A stretch of 36,644 bases of DNA from Rickettsiales bacterium. Lineage in GTDB: Bacteria; Pseudomonadota; Alphaproteobacteria; UBA8366. Positions 18,530-26,777 of the stretch are shown here, piece by piece. A program made the position numbers and the translations under genes. The first letter of the stretch is position 1. Each line of letters starts with the position of its first letter. The notes under the pieces were generated by a model that was not told where the DNA came from, searched no databases, and was given only the letters and a program-made list of their open reading frames with translations. The DNA lies in NCBI GenBank assembly GCA_002724555.1, contig PBOZ01000041.1, forward strand, positions 1 to 36,644, given 5' to 3'.

Positions 18530-19519
18530 TTATAGGGGCTGAATTTTCGAATATGGTCCGCCCCTTCGATAAAACTCTAGCATCTCCGGTAAAATAACTT
18601 CAGCAGCACGTGGATTGATTCCAAGATCGCTAAGTGTCAAACTTGCGTCATCGACGACGTTGTCGATTGCGAGTTGGCGTACTTGGTCTAGCGTCAATAT
18701 TGGATTTGGCAGCAATCCCATAAAAAACCCCATCGCCGATGCCATGCTGGATGGGACTGGGATCAGCGGACGCCAGCGACGTGTGTGTCGCAAAATCAGC
18801 TGCATCAGTTCGTAAAAACTATAGACCTGTGGGCCGCCAAGTTCGTATGTCTTTCCATTGGTCTCAGTTTCTCCCAAGCAAGTGATGATTGCCTGGGCGA
18901 CATCACCAACATACACTGGTTGAAAGCGCGTTCCGCCATCGCCAAAAATTTTCAACCCTTCCATAGTCATCTTTGGTAAACCACATCCAAAAACTGGCAG
19001 CGGCATTGGAAATTTGGCAAGTGCCGCAAAACGGTTAAAGAATTGGTCATGGGGTCCGAATACGACACTCGGTCGCAGAATACTGGCGCTTGGGAAGGCC
19101 TCCATGACGGCTACTTCCCCTGCAGCCTTGCTCCGCGCATAAGCTGAAGGCGACGTTTGAGACGCACCAATTGCCGAAAGGTGGACAAATGATTGAACAC
19201 CGGCATTAGCAGCTGCTGTCGCAACATTTTGGGCACCTTGCGTTTGCACGACGGGAAAACGCTGTGGCCCGCTTTCATGTAAAATTCCAACTAGGTTAAC
19301 AACGAGGTCCACGCCGGAGACCGCAGAGTGGACTGAATTTATATTGCGAATATTTGCTTGGATTGGCGTTACCTGGCCAACATCACCCATGGACTTGAGA
19401 AACAATGCCGCTTGCGGATCACGCACCGCCACCCGGACTTGATCGCCACGCTGGGCCAGTAGTTTCACGACTTGCCGGCCAATGCTGCCTGAGCCACCGA
19501 AAATAGTCACCAAGGGCAT
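18530..19519 (-). CDS. NAD(P)-binding protein of the complex I NDUFA9 family
   Basis: Atypical extended SDR of 329 residues. The N-terminus MPLVTIFGGSGSIGRQVVKLLA carries the GxxGxxG NAD(P)-binding motif. LVVNLVGILHESGPQ, VHLSAIGASQTSPSAYARSKAAGE and ASILRPSVVFGPHDQFFN are strongly like bacterial and mitochondrial NDUFA9-type proteins. In mitochondria NDUFA9 binds NADPH and stabilises complex I; in alphaproteobacteria the role is less settled. No complex I genes are near. It converges with uppP, one base apart. Confidence 0.92.
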   Translation of the reverse strand: MPLVTIFGGSGSIGRQVVKLLAQRGDQVRVAVRDPQAALFLKSMGDVGQVTPIQANIRNINSVHSAVSGVDLVVNLVGILHESGPQRFPVVQTQGAQNVATAAANAGVQSFVHLSAIGASQTSPSAYARSKAAGEVAVMEAFPSASILRPSVVFGPHDQFFNRFAALAKFPMPLPVFGCGLPKMTMEGLKIFGDGGTRFQPVYVGDVAQAIITCLGETETNGKTYELGGPQVYSFYELMQLILRHTRRWRPLIPVPSSMASAMGFFMGLLPNPILTLDQVRQLAIDNVVDDASLTLSDLGINPRAAEVILPEMLEFYRRGGPYSKIQPL

Positions 19520-19690
19520 GCCACAATCACTCCCCGATTTGTGCTGCCATCAACCTACGGACAGCGTATATTCCTTGGAATAACAGAAGATATAAAATCG
19601 CCTAAAGTAAAAAACCAGTTTAAATTCAGTAACTGAAAGCCTACTCGCATGTTGACAAAGTGAGTCTCAGTGCCGAAGTTTTGTCCAATT

Positions 19691-19777
19691 GCCCAGGTGG
19701 CGGAATTGGTAGACGCGCAGGTTTCAGGTACCTGTGGGGGAAACCCCGTGGAAGTTCGAGTCTTCTCCTGGGCACCA
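19691..19777 (+). tRNA. tRNA-Leu (anticodon CAG)
   Basis: An 87-base class II tRNA with encoded CCA. The acceptor arms GCCCAGG and CCTGGGC pair fully. The anticodon stem CAGGT/ACCTG encloses the loop TTCAGGT, giving anticodon CAG for the codon CUG. A long variable arm (TGGGGGAAACCCCGT) and the T-arm with GTTCGAGTC are visible. It lies 37 bases upstream of rnd, an exoribonuclease gene. Confidence 0.97.
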
Positions 19778-19814
19778 TCGTGGGTAGCTTGACCTGGAAA
19801 ATGAGGTATTCTCC

Positions 19815-20429
19815 GTGGTGGTAGAAGTGCATAAAGGTGATTTGCCAAGCGATATAGATTTCGGCGATTCTGTTGCAATTGATACGGAAACTCTGGGACT
19901 AAAAACGCTGCGTGATAGGCTTTGTGTCGTGCAGCTTTCCAGTGGGGATGGTGATTGTCATATCGTACAATTTCCGACAGCCGACTATAACGCGCCACAT
20001 TTGCGAAGATTAATTAACGACCAATCAGTTCTCAAATTATTTCATTTTGGTCGATTTGATATTGCTGCACTAAATCATTATTTGGGTACAGATTGCCAAC
20101 CTGTCTATTGTACGAAGATCGCATCACGCCTGACGAGAACCTACACCGACAGGCATGGTCTACGCGACCTGTGTCGTGAACTGCTCGGGGTCGACCTTTC
20201 GAAGGAACAGCAAACCTCGGACTGGGGCGCGCCAGAGTTAACGCGAGCACAGCTTGAATATGCGGCGAGCGATGTCCTTTATTTGCACCGATTAAAGGAC
20301 TTATTGGATGCTAAACTCAACCGCGAGGGACGTATGCAAATCGCACAAGCTGCATATAAATTTTTACCGACAAGGGCCGCATTGGATATAGCCGGATTCG
20401 AGGACGAAGATATTTTCTCGCATTCGTGA
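19815..20429 (+). CDS. rnd: Ribonuclease D (short form)
   Basis: DEDD-family 3'-5' exoribonuclease of 204 residues. The catalytic motifs are all present: Exo I VAIDTETLGL (Asp, Glu), Exo II LFHFGRFDIAAL (Asp), and Exo III YAASDVLYLHRL (Tyr and Asp). It has no C-terminal HRDC domains, unlike the E. coli enzyme of about 375 residues; this short form is usual in alphaproteobacteria. It trims 3' ends of tRNA and other stable RNA precursors. The start is GTG 19815 and its placement just after a tRNA gene is notable. It heads the rnd-kdsD-lpt-rpoN block. Confidence 0.95.
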   Translation: MVVEVHKGDLPSDIDFGDSVAIDTETLGLKTLRDRLCVVQLSSGDGDCHIVQFPTADYNAPHLRRLINDQSVLKLFHFGRFDIAALNHYLGTDCQPVYCTKIASRLTRTYTDRHGLRDLCRELLGVDLSKEQQTSDWGAPELTRAQLEYAASDVLYLHRLKDLLDAKLNREGRMQIAQAAYKFLPTRAALDIAGFEDEDIFSHS

Positions 20430-20566
20430 TCGCCTCCTCTAAAGTTGACTGCATTTATTGACCGGCAATGGCTACACGGGCATAATCATTGGGCGCGAAA
20501 CTTGCGTACTCGCTCCGATTTCCGCAAGGCAATTCAGGGCAGGAACGGCGAGGAAATGAATTCAAA

Positions 20567-21574
20567 ATGAAAACACCTAAGAGCCCGCCAATGAAGGAGA
20601 TTACGCTTGGCGGCGAGGCCGACGCCTTTGCAGCAGCCCGCCGGGTATTTCGTCTCGAGTCCGAAGGCATATCGGCTTTGGCGGAAGCCTTGGACGAAAA
20701 TTTTCTCGCCGCAATGAAGATTCTCTCTGGGGTGTGTGGCCGGGTCATCGTAACCGGTATGGGCAAGAGTGGGCACATTGCTCGTAAAATCGCGGCGACG
20801 CTTGCCTCCACTGGGACGCCGTCACACTATGTCCATCCCGGTGAAGCTAGCCACGGGGACCTGGGCATGGTCACGCAGGGTGATGCGGTTCTGGCGCTAT
20901 CAAACTCTGGGGAGACACCGGAACTCCAAGACTTTGCAGAATATACCCGCCGTTTCTCGATTCCGCTTATCGTCATTACATCGAAAGCGGGCAGCACTTT
21001 GGCCGAATTGGCAGACGCCGTTCTCTTTTTGCCCTCAGTGCCTGAAGCCTGTCCCATGGGTTTGGCACCGACTACATCCACAACGATGTCTTTGGCGCTA
21101 GGCGATGCACTCGCGGTTGCCCTTTTAGAACGCAAGGGGTTTTCAGCGCAGGATTTCCGGGTTTTACATCCTGGCGGTAAACTTGGAAGCAGTTTGCTTC
21201 GCGTTTCGGATTTAATGCACGTAGACGAAGCGATGCCGCTTGTAGAAGCAGATGTTGAGATGAAAAATGTAATTCCGGTTATGTCCGAGAAGCGTTTCGG
21301 CTGTGTAGGTGTAGTCGACCAATCCGGTGGCCTACTTGGTATTATAACGGACGGCGATTTACGGCGAACGTTGGTGGAAAATTTGCTCTTGCGTTCGGCA
21401 GCTGAGGTTATGACGCAATCGCCTCAATCCATTAAGCCGCAGGCTTTAGCCGCTGAGGCTGTTTCGCTTATGAATGAGCGGAAAATCACGAACCTTTTCG
21501 TGGTCGCTGAAGGGTCTTCTACGCAGATCGGCGTACTCCATATCCACGACCTTTTGAAGGCTGGGATTACTTGA
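20567..21574 (+). CDS. kdsD: Arabinose-5-phosphate isomerase (KpsF/GutQ family)
   Basis: Isomerase of 335 residues converting ribulose 5-phosphate to arabinose 5-phosphate, the first step toward the LPS sugar Kdo. An N-terminal SIS domain (GRVIVTGMGKSGHIARKIA; VHPGEASHGDLGMV; ALSNSGETPE) is followed by two CBS domains (SDLMHVDEAMPLVE and AAEVMTQSPQSIKPQ). ATG 20567 has AGGAAATG-type purine sequence upstream and gives family length; the open frame from 20489 gives an unlikely extension. lptC follows after four bases, so these LPS genes are probably cotranscribed. Confidence 0.96.
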   Translation: MKTPKSPPMKEITLGGEADAFAAARRVFRLESEGISALAEALDENFLAAMKILSGVCGRVIVTGMGKSGHIARKIAATLASTGTPSHYVHPGEASHGDLGMVTQGDAVLALSNSGETPELQDFAEYTRRFSIPLIVITSKAGSTLAELADAVLFLPSVPEACPMGLAPTTSTTMSLALGDALAVALLERKGFSAQDFRVLHPGGKLGSSLLRVSDLMHVDEAMPLVEADVEMKNVIPVMSEKRFGCVGVVDQSGGLLGIITDGDLRRTLVENLLLRSAAEVMTQSPQSIKPQALAAEAVSLMNERKITNLFVVAEGSSTQIGVLHIHDLLKAGIT

Positions 21575-21578
21575 TCTA

Positions 21579-22265
21579 ATGAAGATGGCCGCCGAAGCGT
21601 TGGAACGTCGCAAAGTCGGTCTCACCGCGCGCCGGACACAGCGGGCGAGCCGAGTTTACGGACAATTCGTTGGACTTATGAAAGTGATTCTGCCGACGGT
21701 TGCCATGGCCTTGCTGCTTGTGGTCGTTATTTGGCCCCAGTTGAAGGAACAAGATGGATTGTTTCAAATCGGGTTTGAAGGGAAAATCGATAGGACTGCG
21801 GCCGAGAATTTGAGGATGGAAAGGGCTCGATATACCGGGGTCGATAGGTCGAAACGCCCGTTTTTTGTAACCGCCGAAGCAGCGGAACAAGCAGATCCAA
21901 ATTCGCCGGCAATCGAACTCCTGCAGCCAAAAGCTGATATTTTGATGGAAGATGGTTCCTGGGTTGCCATAACTGCGGAGCTTGGCAATTACAACCGGTT
22001 AACACAGTTTCTCGAGCTCGCGGGAACGGTTAATTTGTTTCACGACAAAGGCTATGAGTTTCGAACGACGAGCGCTGTTTTTGATTTGCGCTCTGGGGAC
22101 GCGATTGGAACAGAACCGGTAGAGGGACAAGGGTCGTTTGGACACCTTCAGGCTGAGGGTTTCACTATCCGTAATCATGGTGAGAGCGTGGAGTTACATG
22201 GTAAGAGTCATGTAATCCTGCTGAGTAATCCAACTGACCTTCAGAAGGGAATGAATAAAAAGTGA
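21579..22265 (+). CDS. lptC: LPS export protein LptC
   Basis: Bitopic inner-membrane protein of 228 residues that receives LPS from the LptB2FG transporter and hands it to LptA. After a basic cytoplasmic start there is one transmembrane helix (VILPTVAMALLLVVVIWPQL), then a periplasmic beta-jellyroll region. Its recognisable parts include RARYTGVDRSKRPFFVTAEA and ELLQPKADILMEDGSWVAI, common in alphaproteobacterial LptC. The stop codon overlaps the lptA start (GTGA). LptF and LptG are not in the window, which is usual because they lie elsewhere. Confidence 0.92.
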   Translation: MKMAAEALERRKVGLTARRTQRASRVYGQFVGLMKVILPTVAMALLLVVVIWPQLKEQDGLFQIGFEGKIDRTAAENLRMERARYTGVDRSKRPFFVTAEAAEQADPNSPAIELLQPKADILMEDGSWVAITAELGNYNRLTQFLELAGTVNLFHDKGYEFRTTSAVFDLRSGDAIGTEPVEGQGSFGHLQAEGFTIRNHGESVELHGKSHVILLSNPTDLQKGMNKK

Positions 22266-23059
22266 GATATGGGCTGCGTTGGTTTTTGGTCACTTGTGTT
22301 ACGCTCGTTTGGGGTGTGACATTCTCCAGCGCGCAGTCTCTCTTTCAAAGTGGCGACGATCCGCTGGATTTGACGGCGGAAAATGGTTTGGTTTGGTATC
22401 GAAACGAAAATAAAGTTGTAGCAACCGGTAATGCGCGTGCGGTCCGCAGTGGAGTCGAGTTGCGCGCAGATACGCTGACGGCGCACTATCGGGAAGGGCC
22501 TAATAGCGCTGGTAACCAATTATATAGGTTATTCGCTGACGGCAATGTCCAGATTCTCTCGAAGAATGAGAGCGTTTTTGGTGATCGTGGTGAATATAAA
22601 GTAGACACTAAAAATTTCGTATTAGTCGGCAGTAATCTTCGAATAGAATCCAATCAGGGGATAATAACGGCACGTGATCAGCTTGAGTATTGGGAAGCTA
22701 AACAGCAGTTTGTGGCGCGCGGTGATGCGACAATCACCAAGGAACATCAGAAGATTAAAGCTGATATATTGCTGGCGCTCATCGACACGAATCAGCGTGG
22801 AAAGCAAGAAATTCATCAAGTGAACGTATGGGGAAATGTTTACATTTCGACCAAAAGTGAGATCGTCCGCGCAGGTAAAGGTGTGTATAATGTCCTTACT
22901 GGTATCGTGAAACTGGAAGATAATGTTAAGATTACCCGAGGTAAGACCCAGTTGAACGGAAATGAGGCCGAAGTTGATTTAAATACAGGCATCAGCAAAT
23001 TGATTGGAGGAAAAGGCCGGGTTCGTGGCCTGATCCACCCGAACAATCGGCCTCGCTGA
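22262..23059 (+). CDS. lptA: LPS transport periplasmic protein LptA (OstA-like)
   Basis: Periplasmic bridge protein of 265 residues. A signal peptide is visible ([20 protein letters not shown]), followed by an OstA-like beta-jellyroll: [23 protein letters not shown], then repeated strands of the form [19 protein letters not shown], and a later [20 protein letters not shown]. The start is GTG 22262, overlapping the lptC stop. It is longer than E. coli LptA (185 residues) because of extra strands, as in several alphaproteobacteria. A GC-rich hairpin overlaps its stop codon. Confidence 0.92.
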   Translation: MRYGLRWFLVTCVTLVWGVTFSSAQSLFQSGDDPLDLTAENGLVWYRNENKVVATGNARAVRSGVELRADTLTAHYREGPNSAGNQLYRLFADGNVQILSKNESVFGDRGEYKVDTKNFVLVGSNLRIESNQGIITARDQLEYWEAKQQFVARGDATITKEHQKIKADILLALIDTNQRGKQEIHQVNVWGNVYISTKSEIVRAGKGVYNVLTGIVKLEDNVKITRGKTQLNGNEAEVDLNTGISKLIGGKGRVRGLIHPNNRPR

Positions 23060-23074
23060 GGCCTCGGTTTTATT
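23049..23074 (+). terminator. Hairpin with T-rich tail overlapping the lptA stop codon
   Basis: GGCCTC (23049-23054) and GAGGCC (23058-23063) form a six-base-pair stem with loop GCT, followed by TCGGTTTTATTT. The hairpin spans the lptA stop codon. It resembles a weak intrinsic terminator or attenuator that could lower lptB-rpoN expression relative to lptCA. The loop and stem are short and the T-run begins four bases after the stem, so its strength is uncertain. Confidence 0.5.
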
Positions 23075-23112
23075 TGTGGTGTAAAAGTTGGAACAAGGAC
23101 GGCAACCCTAAT

Positions 23113-23904
23113 ATGACGCGAGAAAACAAATCAGATAATGGATCGGCTGAGTCGGGTGATGGTCCGCGGCTAATCACGGGAATGCCAGGCTTGTCGGCTC
23201 GAAACCTTGGCAAGCAATATCGTAGACGACCGGTTCTGCGAAATGTTAGCCTAGATGTGCAGCGCGGGGAGGTCGTAGGATTGTTAGGACCTAACGGCGC
23301 TGGAAAGACGACCTGCTTCTATATCATTACAGGACTGATTGCTGCAGACTATGGAGAAATCATCCTGGATGGCCAAGATGTAGCCAATCTGCCGATGTAC
23401 CGACGCTCGCGTCTTGGTGTTGGCTATTTGCCGCAAGAACCATCCATATTTAGGGGTCTCACAGTTGATCAGAATATTCGTGCGGTTCTCGAAATGATCG
23501 AACCGGACCGACACGTCCGCGAAACGATCCTAGAAGACTTGCTCGCTGAATTTTCGATATCGCACCTTCGGCGCACCTCGACAATTACACTTTCGGGTGG
23601 GGAACGGCGGCGTGTGGAAATAGCTCGCGCATTGGCTACACAACCGCATTTTATTTTGCTCGATGAGCCACTAGCAGGAATAGATCCTATCGCAGTACGT
23701 GATATCCGCGAACTTGTCACGCACCTAAAAGACAGGGGTATGGGTGTCTTGATCACAGATCATAACGTTCGGGAAACACTCGATATCGTCGATCGGGCAT
23801 ATATTCTGCACGATGGTCAGGTTTTGATGGAGGGGACGCCCGACGAAATCGTCCAGAGTCAACGGGTGCGGGAGGTTTATCTCGGCGACCGGTTTAGTCT
23901 TTGA
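23113..23904 (+). CDS. lptB: LPS export ABC transporter ATP-binding protein LptB
   Basis: Cytoplasmic ATPase of 263 residues powering LPS extraction from the inner membrane by LptFG. Walker A ([12 protein letters not shown]), Q-loop ([15 protein letters not shown]), signature [15 protein letters not shown], Walker B ([13 protein letters not shown]) and the His of the H-loop ([11 protein letters not shown]) are all intact. The N-terminus has an extra acidic/polar stretch of about 30 residues ([16 protein letters not shown]). ATG 23113 was chosen; a TTG-like start at 23074 is possible but would begin inside the hairpin tail. rpoN follows after 20 bases. Confidence 0.96.
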   Translation: MTRENKSDNGSAESGDGPRLITGMPGLSARNLGKQYRRRPVLRNVSLDVQRGEVVGLLGPNGAGKTTCFYIITGLIAADYGEIILDGQDVANLPMYRRSRLGVGYLPQEPSIFRGLTVDQNIRAVLEMIEPDRHVRETILEDLLAEFSISHLRRTSTITLSGGERRRVEIARALATQPHFILLDEPLAGIDPIAVRDIRELVTHLKDRGMGVLITDHNVRETLDIVDRAYILHDGQVLMEGTPDEIVQSQRVREVYLGDRFSL

Positions 23905-23924
23905 GGATGTTGACCGGCTAGAAG

Positions 23925-25463
23925 ATGGCGATTTCACAACGCCTCGACCTGAGGCAATCTCAATCTCTGGTAATGACGCCGCAGCTGCAGCAGGCCATCA
24001 AGCTATTGCAATTGTCGAATATCGAATTGACGGAATTCGTTGAAGACGAACTAAGTCAAAATCCGATGCTTGAACGAGATGATGGTCAGGCGGGTGAGAT
24101 CGGGCAAGGAGATGCAACTGCGCCGGATGATGTTGTAAAGGCTGGTGACGACGAGTTTGACGAGCTGGATTCGGTAGATATGACCGCTGGCGGAGACCTG
24201 CCGTCGTCGGACGACAAACCCCTCGATATGGACTATGAGAATGTATGGGACGACCAGCATCCGCGCGATGTATCGGACGAACTGCGCAGTGGGTTTGAGG
24301 CGTCTTCCCCTATTGGGGCAGGAGGCCGGAGTGATTTCGGCGAAAGTCTCGGCGACTTTGAATCCACGTTAAGCGAAGAGCCTACCCTGAGGGAACACCT
24401 GACCGAGCAACTAATGCTCGATATAAAGGCTCCGGCGGAGCGGATGATTGGCGTCCACCTTATTGATATGCTGGACGACTCTGGCTGGCTGGTTGGCAAA
24501 ATCGAGGATGTTTCGGATTTGCTTGGCTGCGAAATAGAGCGAGTTCAGGCGGTTCTTGAACGATTGCAACAGTTTGATCCGCCGGGTGTCTTTGCGCGCG
24601 GGTTAAAGGAATGTTTGGCTTTGCAGTTGCGAGATCTTGGGCGCCTGGACCCAGCTATGGAAACGCTGATCGAAAATTTAGAAATTTTGGGGCGGCGCGA
24701 CAAAATGGCTTTGCTAAAGGTTTGCCAAGTTAATGAGGAAGACCTTGCGGATATGGTCTCGGAAATTCGCGCTCTTGATCCAAAGCCAGCGAGCAATTTT
24801 CGTGAAGAAGCTTTGCAAAGCGTGACGCCTGACATATTGATGCAGCCCCATCCTGACGGAGGATGGTTCTTGGAACTCAATCAAGAGACACTCCCCCGCG
24901 TGCTAGTCAATACCGATTATTTTACGACGATTAGCAAGGGATTGAAGCGAAAGGAAGAGAAGGAGTATGTCAATGAGCGATTTCAAACCGCGAATTGGCT
25001 GGTAAAATCACTGCATCAAAGAGCGACGACCATTTTGAAAGTGGCGGGTGAGATAGTAGCCCAGCAGGATGCCTTTTTCCGCCATGGCGTAGAGCATTTG
25101 AAACCACTAATTCTTCGTGATATCGCCGAGGTGATAGAAATGCATGAGAGCACGGTTAGCCGGGTTACTACGAATAAATTCATGGCGACTCCACGGGGAC
25201 TTTACGAGCTTAAGTATTTTTTTACCTCTGCAATTCAGAGTGTTTCGGGCGGAAACGCGCATTCAGCAGAATCCGTGAGATTTAGGATAAAGGTTTTAGT
25301 CGATAACGAGCCTCCAAAATCAATTTTGTCGGATGATAAGATTGTTGAGATCCTGCGTGAGGAGGGGATTGATATTGCACGCAGAACGGTAGCGAAGTAT
25401 CGGGAATCAATGCGAATCGGTTCCTCGGTAGAACGCCGGCGGATGAAGGCGGGGTCACTATGA
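23925..25463 (+). CDS. rpoN: RNA polymerase sigma-54 factor
   Basis: Sigma-54 of 512 residues, directing RNA polymerase to -24/-12 promoters with enhancer-binding activators. Region I is Gln/Leu-rich (LRQSQSLVMTPQLQQAIKLL), region II is acidic (DDVVKAGDDEFDELDSVD), and region III includes the core-binding domain, a helix-turn-helix (DIAEVIEMHESTVSRVTTNK) and the RpoN box ARRTVAKYRE near the C-terminus. Length and features are complete. It follows lptB as usual in proteobacteria. A 15-base palindrome lies 20 bases after its stop. Confidence 0.98.
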   Translation: MAISQRLDLRQSQSLVMTPQLQQAIKLLQLSNIELTEFVEDELSQNPMLERDDGQAGEIGQGDATAPDDVVKAGDDEFDELDSVDMTAGGDLPSSDDKPLDMDYENVWDDQHPRDVSDELRSGFEASSPIGAGGRSDFGESLGDFESTLSEEPTLREHLTEQLMLDIKAPAERMIGVHLIDMLDDSGWLVGKIEDVSDLLGCEIERVQAVLERLQQFDPPGVFARGLKECLALQLRDLGRLDPAMETLIENLEILGRRDKMALLKVCQVNEEDLADMVSEIRALDPKPASNFREEALQSVTPDILMQPHPDGGWFLELNQETLPRVLVNTDYFTTISKGLKRKEEKEYVNERFQTANWLVKSLHQRATTILKVAGEIVAQQDAFFRHGVEHLKPLILRDIAEVIEMHESTVSRVTTNKFMATPRGLYELKYFFTSAIQSVSGGNAHSAESVRFRIKVLVDNEPPKSILSDDKIVEILREEGIDIARRTVAKYRESMRIGSSVERRRMKAGSL

Positions 25464-25482
25464 GATGTAAGTAATTCCATGA

Positions 25483-25497
25483 TTTACATAATGTAAA
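25483..25497. promoter_or_regulatory. Perfect-arm palindrome between rpoN and ptsN
   Basis: TTTACAT-A-ATGTAAA, a 15-base inverted repeat with seven-base arms, begins 20 bases after the rpoN stop and about 150 bases before ptsN. Its A/T-rich, symmetric form suggests a repressor or activator binding site for ptsN, but no matching regulator was recognised. It has no T-run after it, so it is not an obvious terminator. Confidence 0.4.
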
Positions 25498-25644
25498 CGC
25501 GTGTCTATTGACTCCTAATACCTTGCCTCCTATGAAGCTTATGATCTCAGTCGCCGTGGTGGCAGGATTGATGTTGCGAATAGATTTTGAACAAAAGCGG
25601 ATGCAACTAATTAATGACCGTTAAATAGCTCGATGCGTGGAATA

Positions 25645-26109
25645 ATGGAAATTGTTGATCTAATCACGCCGGAAAGCATCGTTGCGAAACTCCCGGCAAC
25701 TTCCAAGAAACAGGCTTTGCAGGAACTAGCAAAGCGAGCCGCTAATGTTGCGAATTTGAGTGAGCGCTTGATCTTTGACGCTTTGATCGAACGCGAACGA
25801 CTTGGTACGACTGGCGTCGGGAACGGGATTGCTATCCCGCATGGCAAATTGCCGGGACTCGATCGTCTCCACGGAATATTTGCTCGACTTGAAAAGCCGA
25901 TAGAATTTGAAGCGATCGACGAGCAACCGGTTGATCTAATATTTTTGCTGTTGGCGCCTGAATGCTCCGGTGCTGACCACTTAAAGGCATTGGCGCGCGT
26001 TTCACGCCTGATGCGGGACAGACGCATTTGCGAGAAGCTGCGAGGCTCGAAAAATCCCGATGCACTCTACGCCTTCTTAATCGAGACGACTTCTGAAGCC
26101 GCCGCCTAA
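25645..26109 (+). CDS. ptsN: Nitrogen-regulatory PTS EIIA protein
   Basis: EIIA-Ntr of 154 residues, the final phospho-acceptor of the nitrogen PTS, which regulates potassium and nitrogen functions by its phosphorylation state. The phosphorylated His is in GNGIAIPHGKLPG (about residue 66). Other family segments are MEIVDLITPESIVAKL, RERLGTTGVGNG and the C-terminal LIETTSEAAA region. ATG 25645 is preferred over ATG 25633, which adds four residues. Alphaproteobacteria normally have hpf between rpoN and ptsN; here only about 180 bases separate them. Confidence 0.95.
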   Translation: MEIVDLITPESIVAKLPATSKKQALQELAKRAANVANLSERLIFDALIERERLGTTGVGNGIAIPHGKLPGLDRLHGIFARLEKPIEFEAIDEQPVDLIFLLLAPECSGADHLKALARVSRLMRDRRICEKLRGSKNPDALYAFLIETTSEAAA

Positions 26110-26127
26110 CTCTGGATAATCCTAAAA

Positions 26128-26339
26128 TCAGTGCACGCTGACAGGCTCGAAGTCTTTTTCGAGCGCGGCTGTGATATTGGTCTCGTCATCCGAGGCTTCT
26201 CCGAGTTTTCATCCATCACCTGCAACTAGCAGAAAGTGCTTTTTATTGCCGTGCATGAATTGCCGGGTATACGCAATTTTTCTGCACCAAGACGCGCAAA
26301 GTCGTCTTCCGATAATAAAGGGATGTCCTGATTGGACAT
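26128..26339 (-). pseudogene. Degraded DUF1150 gene
   Basis: Remnant of the small DUF1150 family (about 75 residues, function unknown) that commonly accompanies Hsp20 genes in alphaproteobacteria. From ATG 26339 it reads MSNQDIPLLSEDDFARLGAE, then changes frame within an A-run (AGAAAAATTG) and continues as KIAYTRQFMHGNKKHFLLVA. It next meets an in-frame TGA where an Arg CGA codon could have been. After it, the frame continues KLGEASDDETNITAALEKDF and ends EPVSVH, a family-typical ending. At least two independent lesions make it a pseudogene. It lies downstream of the hsp20 remnant in the same orientation, and its end is 18 bases from the convergent ptsN. Confidence 0.78.
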
Positions 26340-26389
26340 TTGTTTGTCTACTTATTTTGTCCTCATGGACCAGTTTTAAACGGGAAGGT

Positions 26390-26777
26390 TCATATCTGCG
26401 TCTCCGGTGGGGGCTTTTCGAGATCGATGTGCAGTAGGCTGCAATTAAGGTAGACTTCGAGAATTTCGATGCCTTCTGCGAGGATGAAGCTGCGCTGGAA
26501 TTGTCTTGCTGCGATACCGCGATGCAGGAAGTCGCGCAGTTATTCAACATCATCTTGAGTGCCGCCAATGACCAACTGATTGTCTTCCAAATGGATGTGT
26601 AGTTCATTTGCGTTGTAACCAGCAACTAACAACGTTATTCTCAGCTGATTTTCCAGTTTTTTCAATGTTGTACGGCGGATACCCATCGGTTTCCATCTTT
26701 GTAATGCGGTTGATGCGGCGCTAAAATTCTTCAAAGCCAAACACAAGAGGGCTGTTAAAAAGGGATAATCGTGCCAT
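26390..26777 (-). pseudogene. Degraded small heat-shock protein (Hsp20/IbpA family) gene
   Basis: Remnant of an alpha-crystallin-type chaperone. From ATG 26777, behind a GGAGGGG ribosome binding site, it reads MARLSLFNSPLVFGFEEF and hits TAG at codon 19. The same frame resumes RRINRITKMETDGYPPYNIE. A frameshift in an A-run then moves to the frame ENQLRITLLVAGYNANEL and HIHLEDNQLVIGGTQDD, typical of the crystallin core. A TAA follows, then FLHRGIAARQFQRSFILAEG and LLHIDLEKPPPE to a TGA at 26390. Two internal stops and one frameshift make translation of an intact protein impossible. It would have protected unfolded proteins during heat stress. Confidence 0.85.

Noticed and set aside
19555-19998. 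Open frame of 147 codons on the minus strand across the tRNA-Leu and rnd
   Set aside because: It includes the complement of the tRNA gene and the start of rnd, so it is a shadow.
26145-26164. Hairpin GCTCGAA...TTCGAGC resembling a terminator for ptsN
   Set aside because: The stem is real, but it is explained as coding sequence of the DUF1150 remnant (LEKDFEP) and the T-run lies in the loop, not after the stem.
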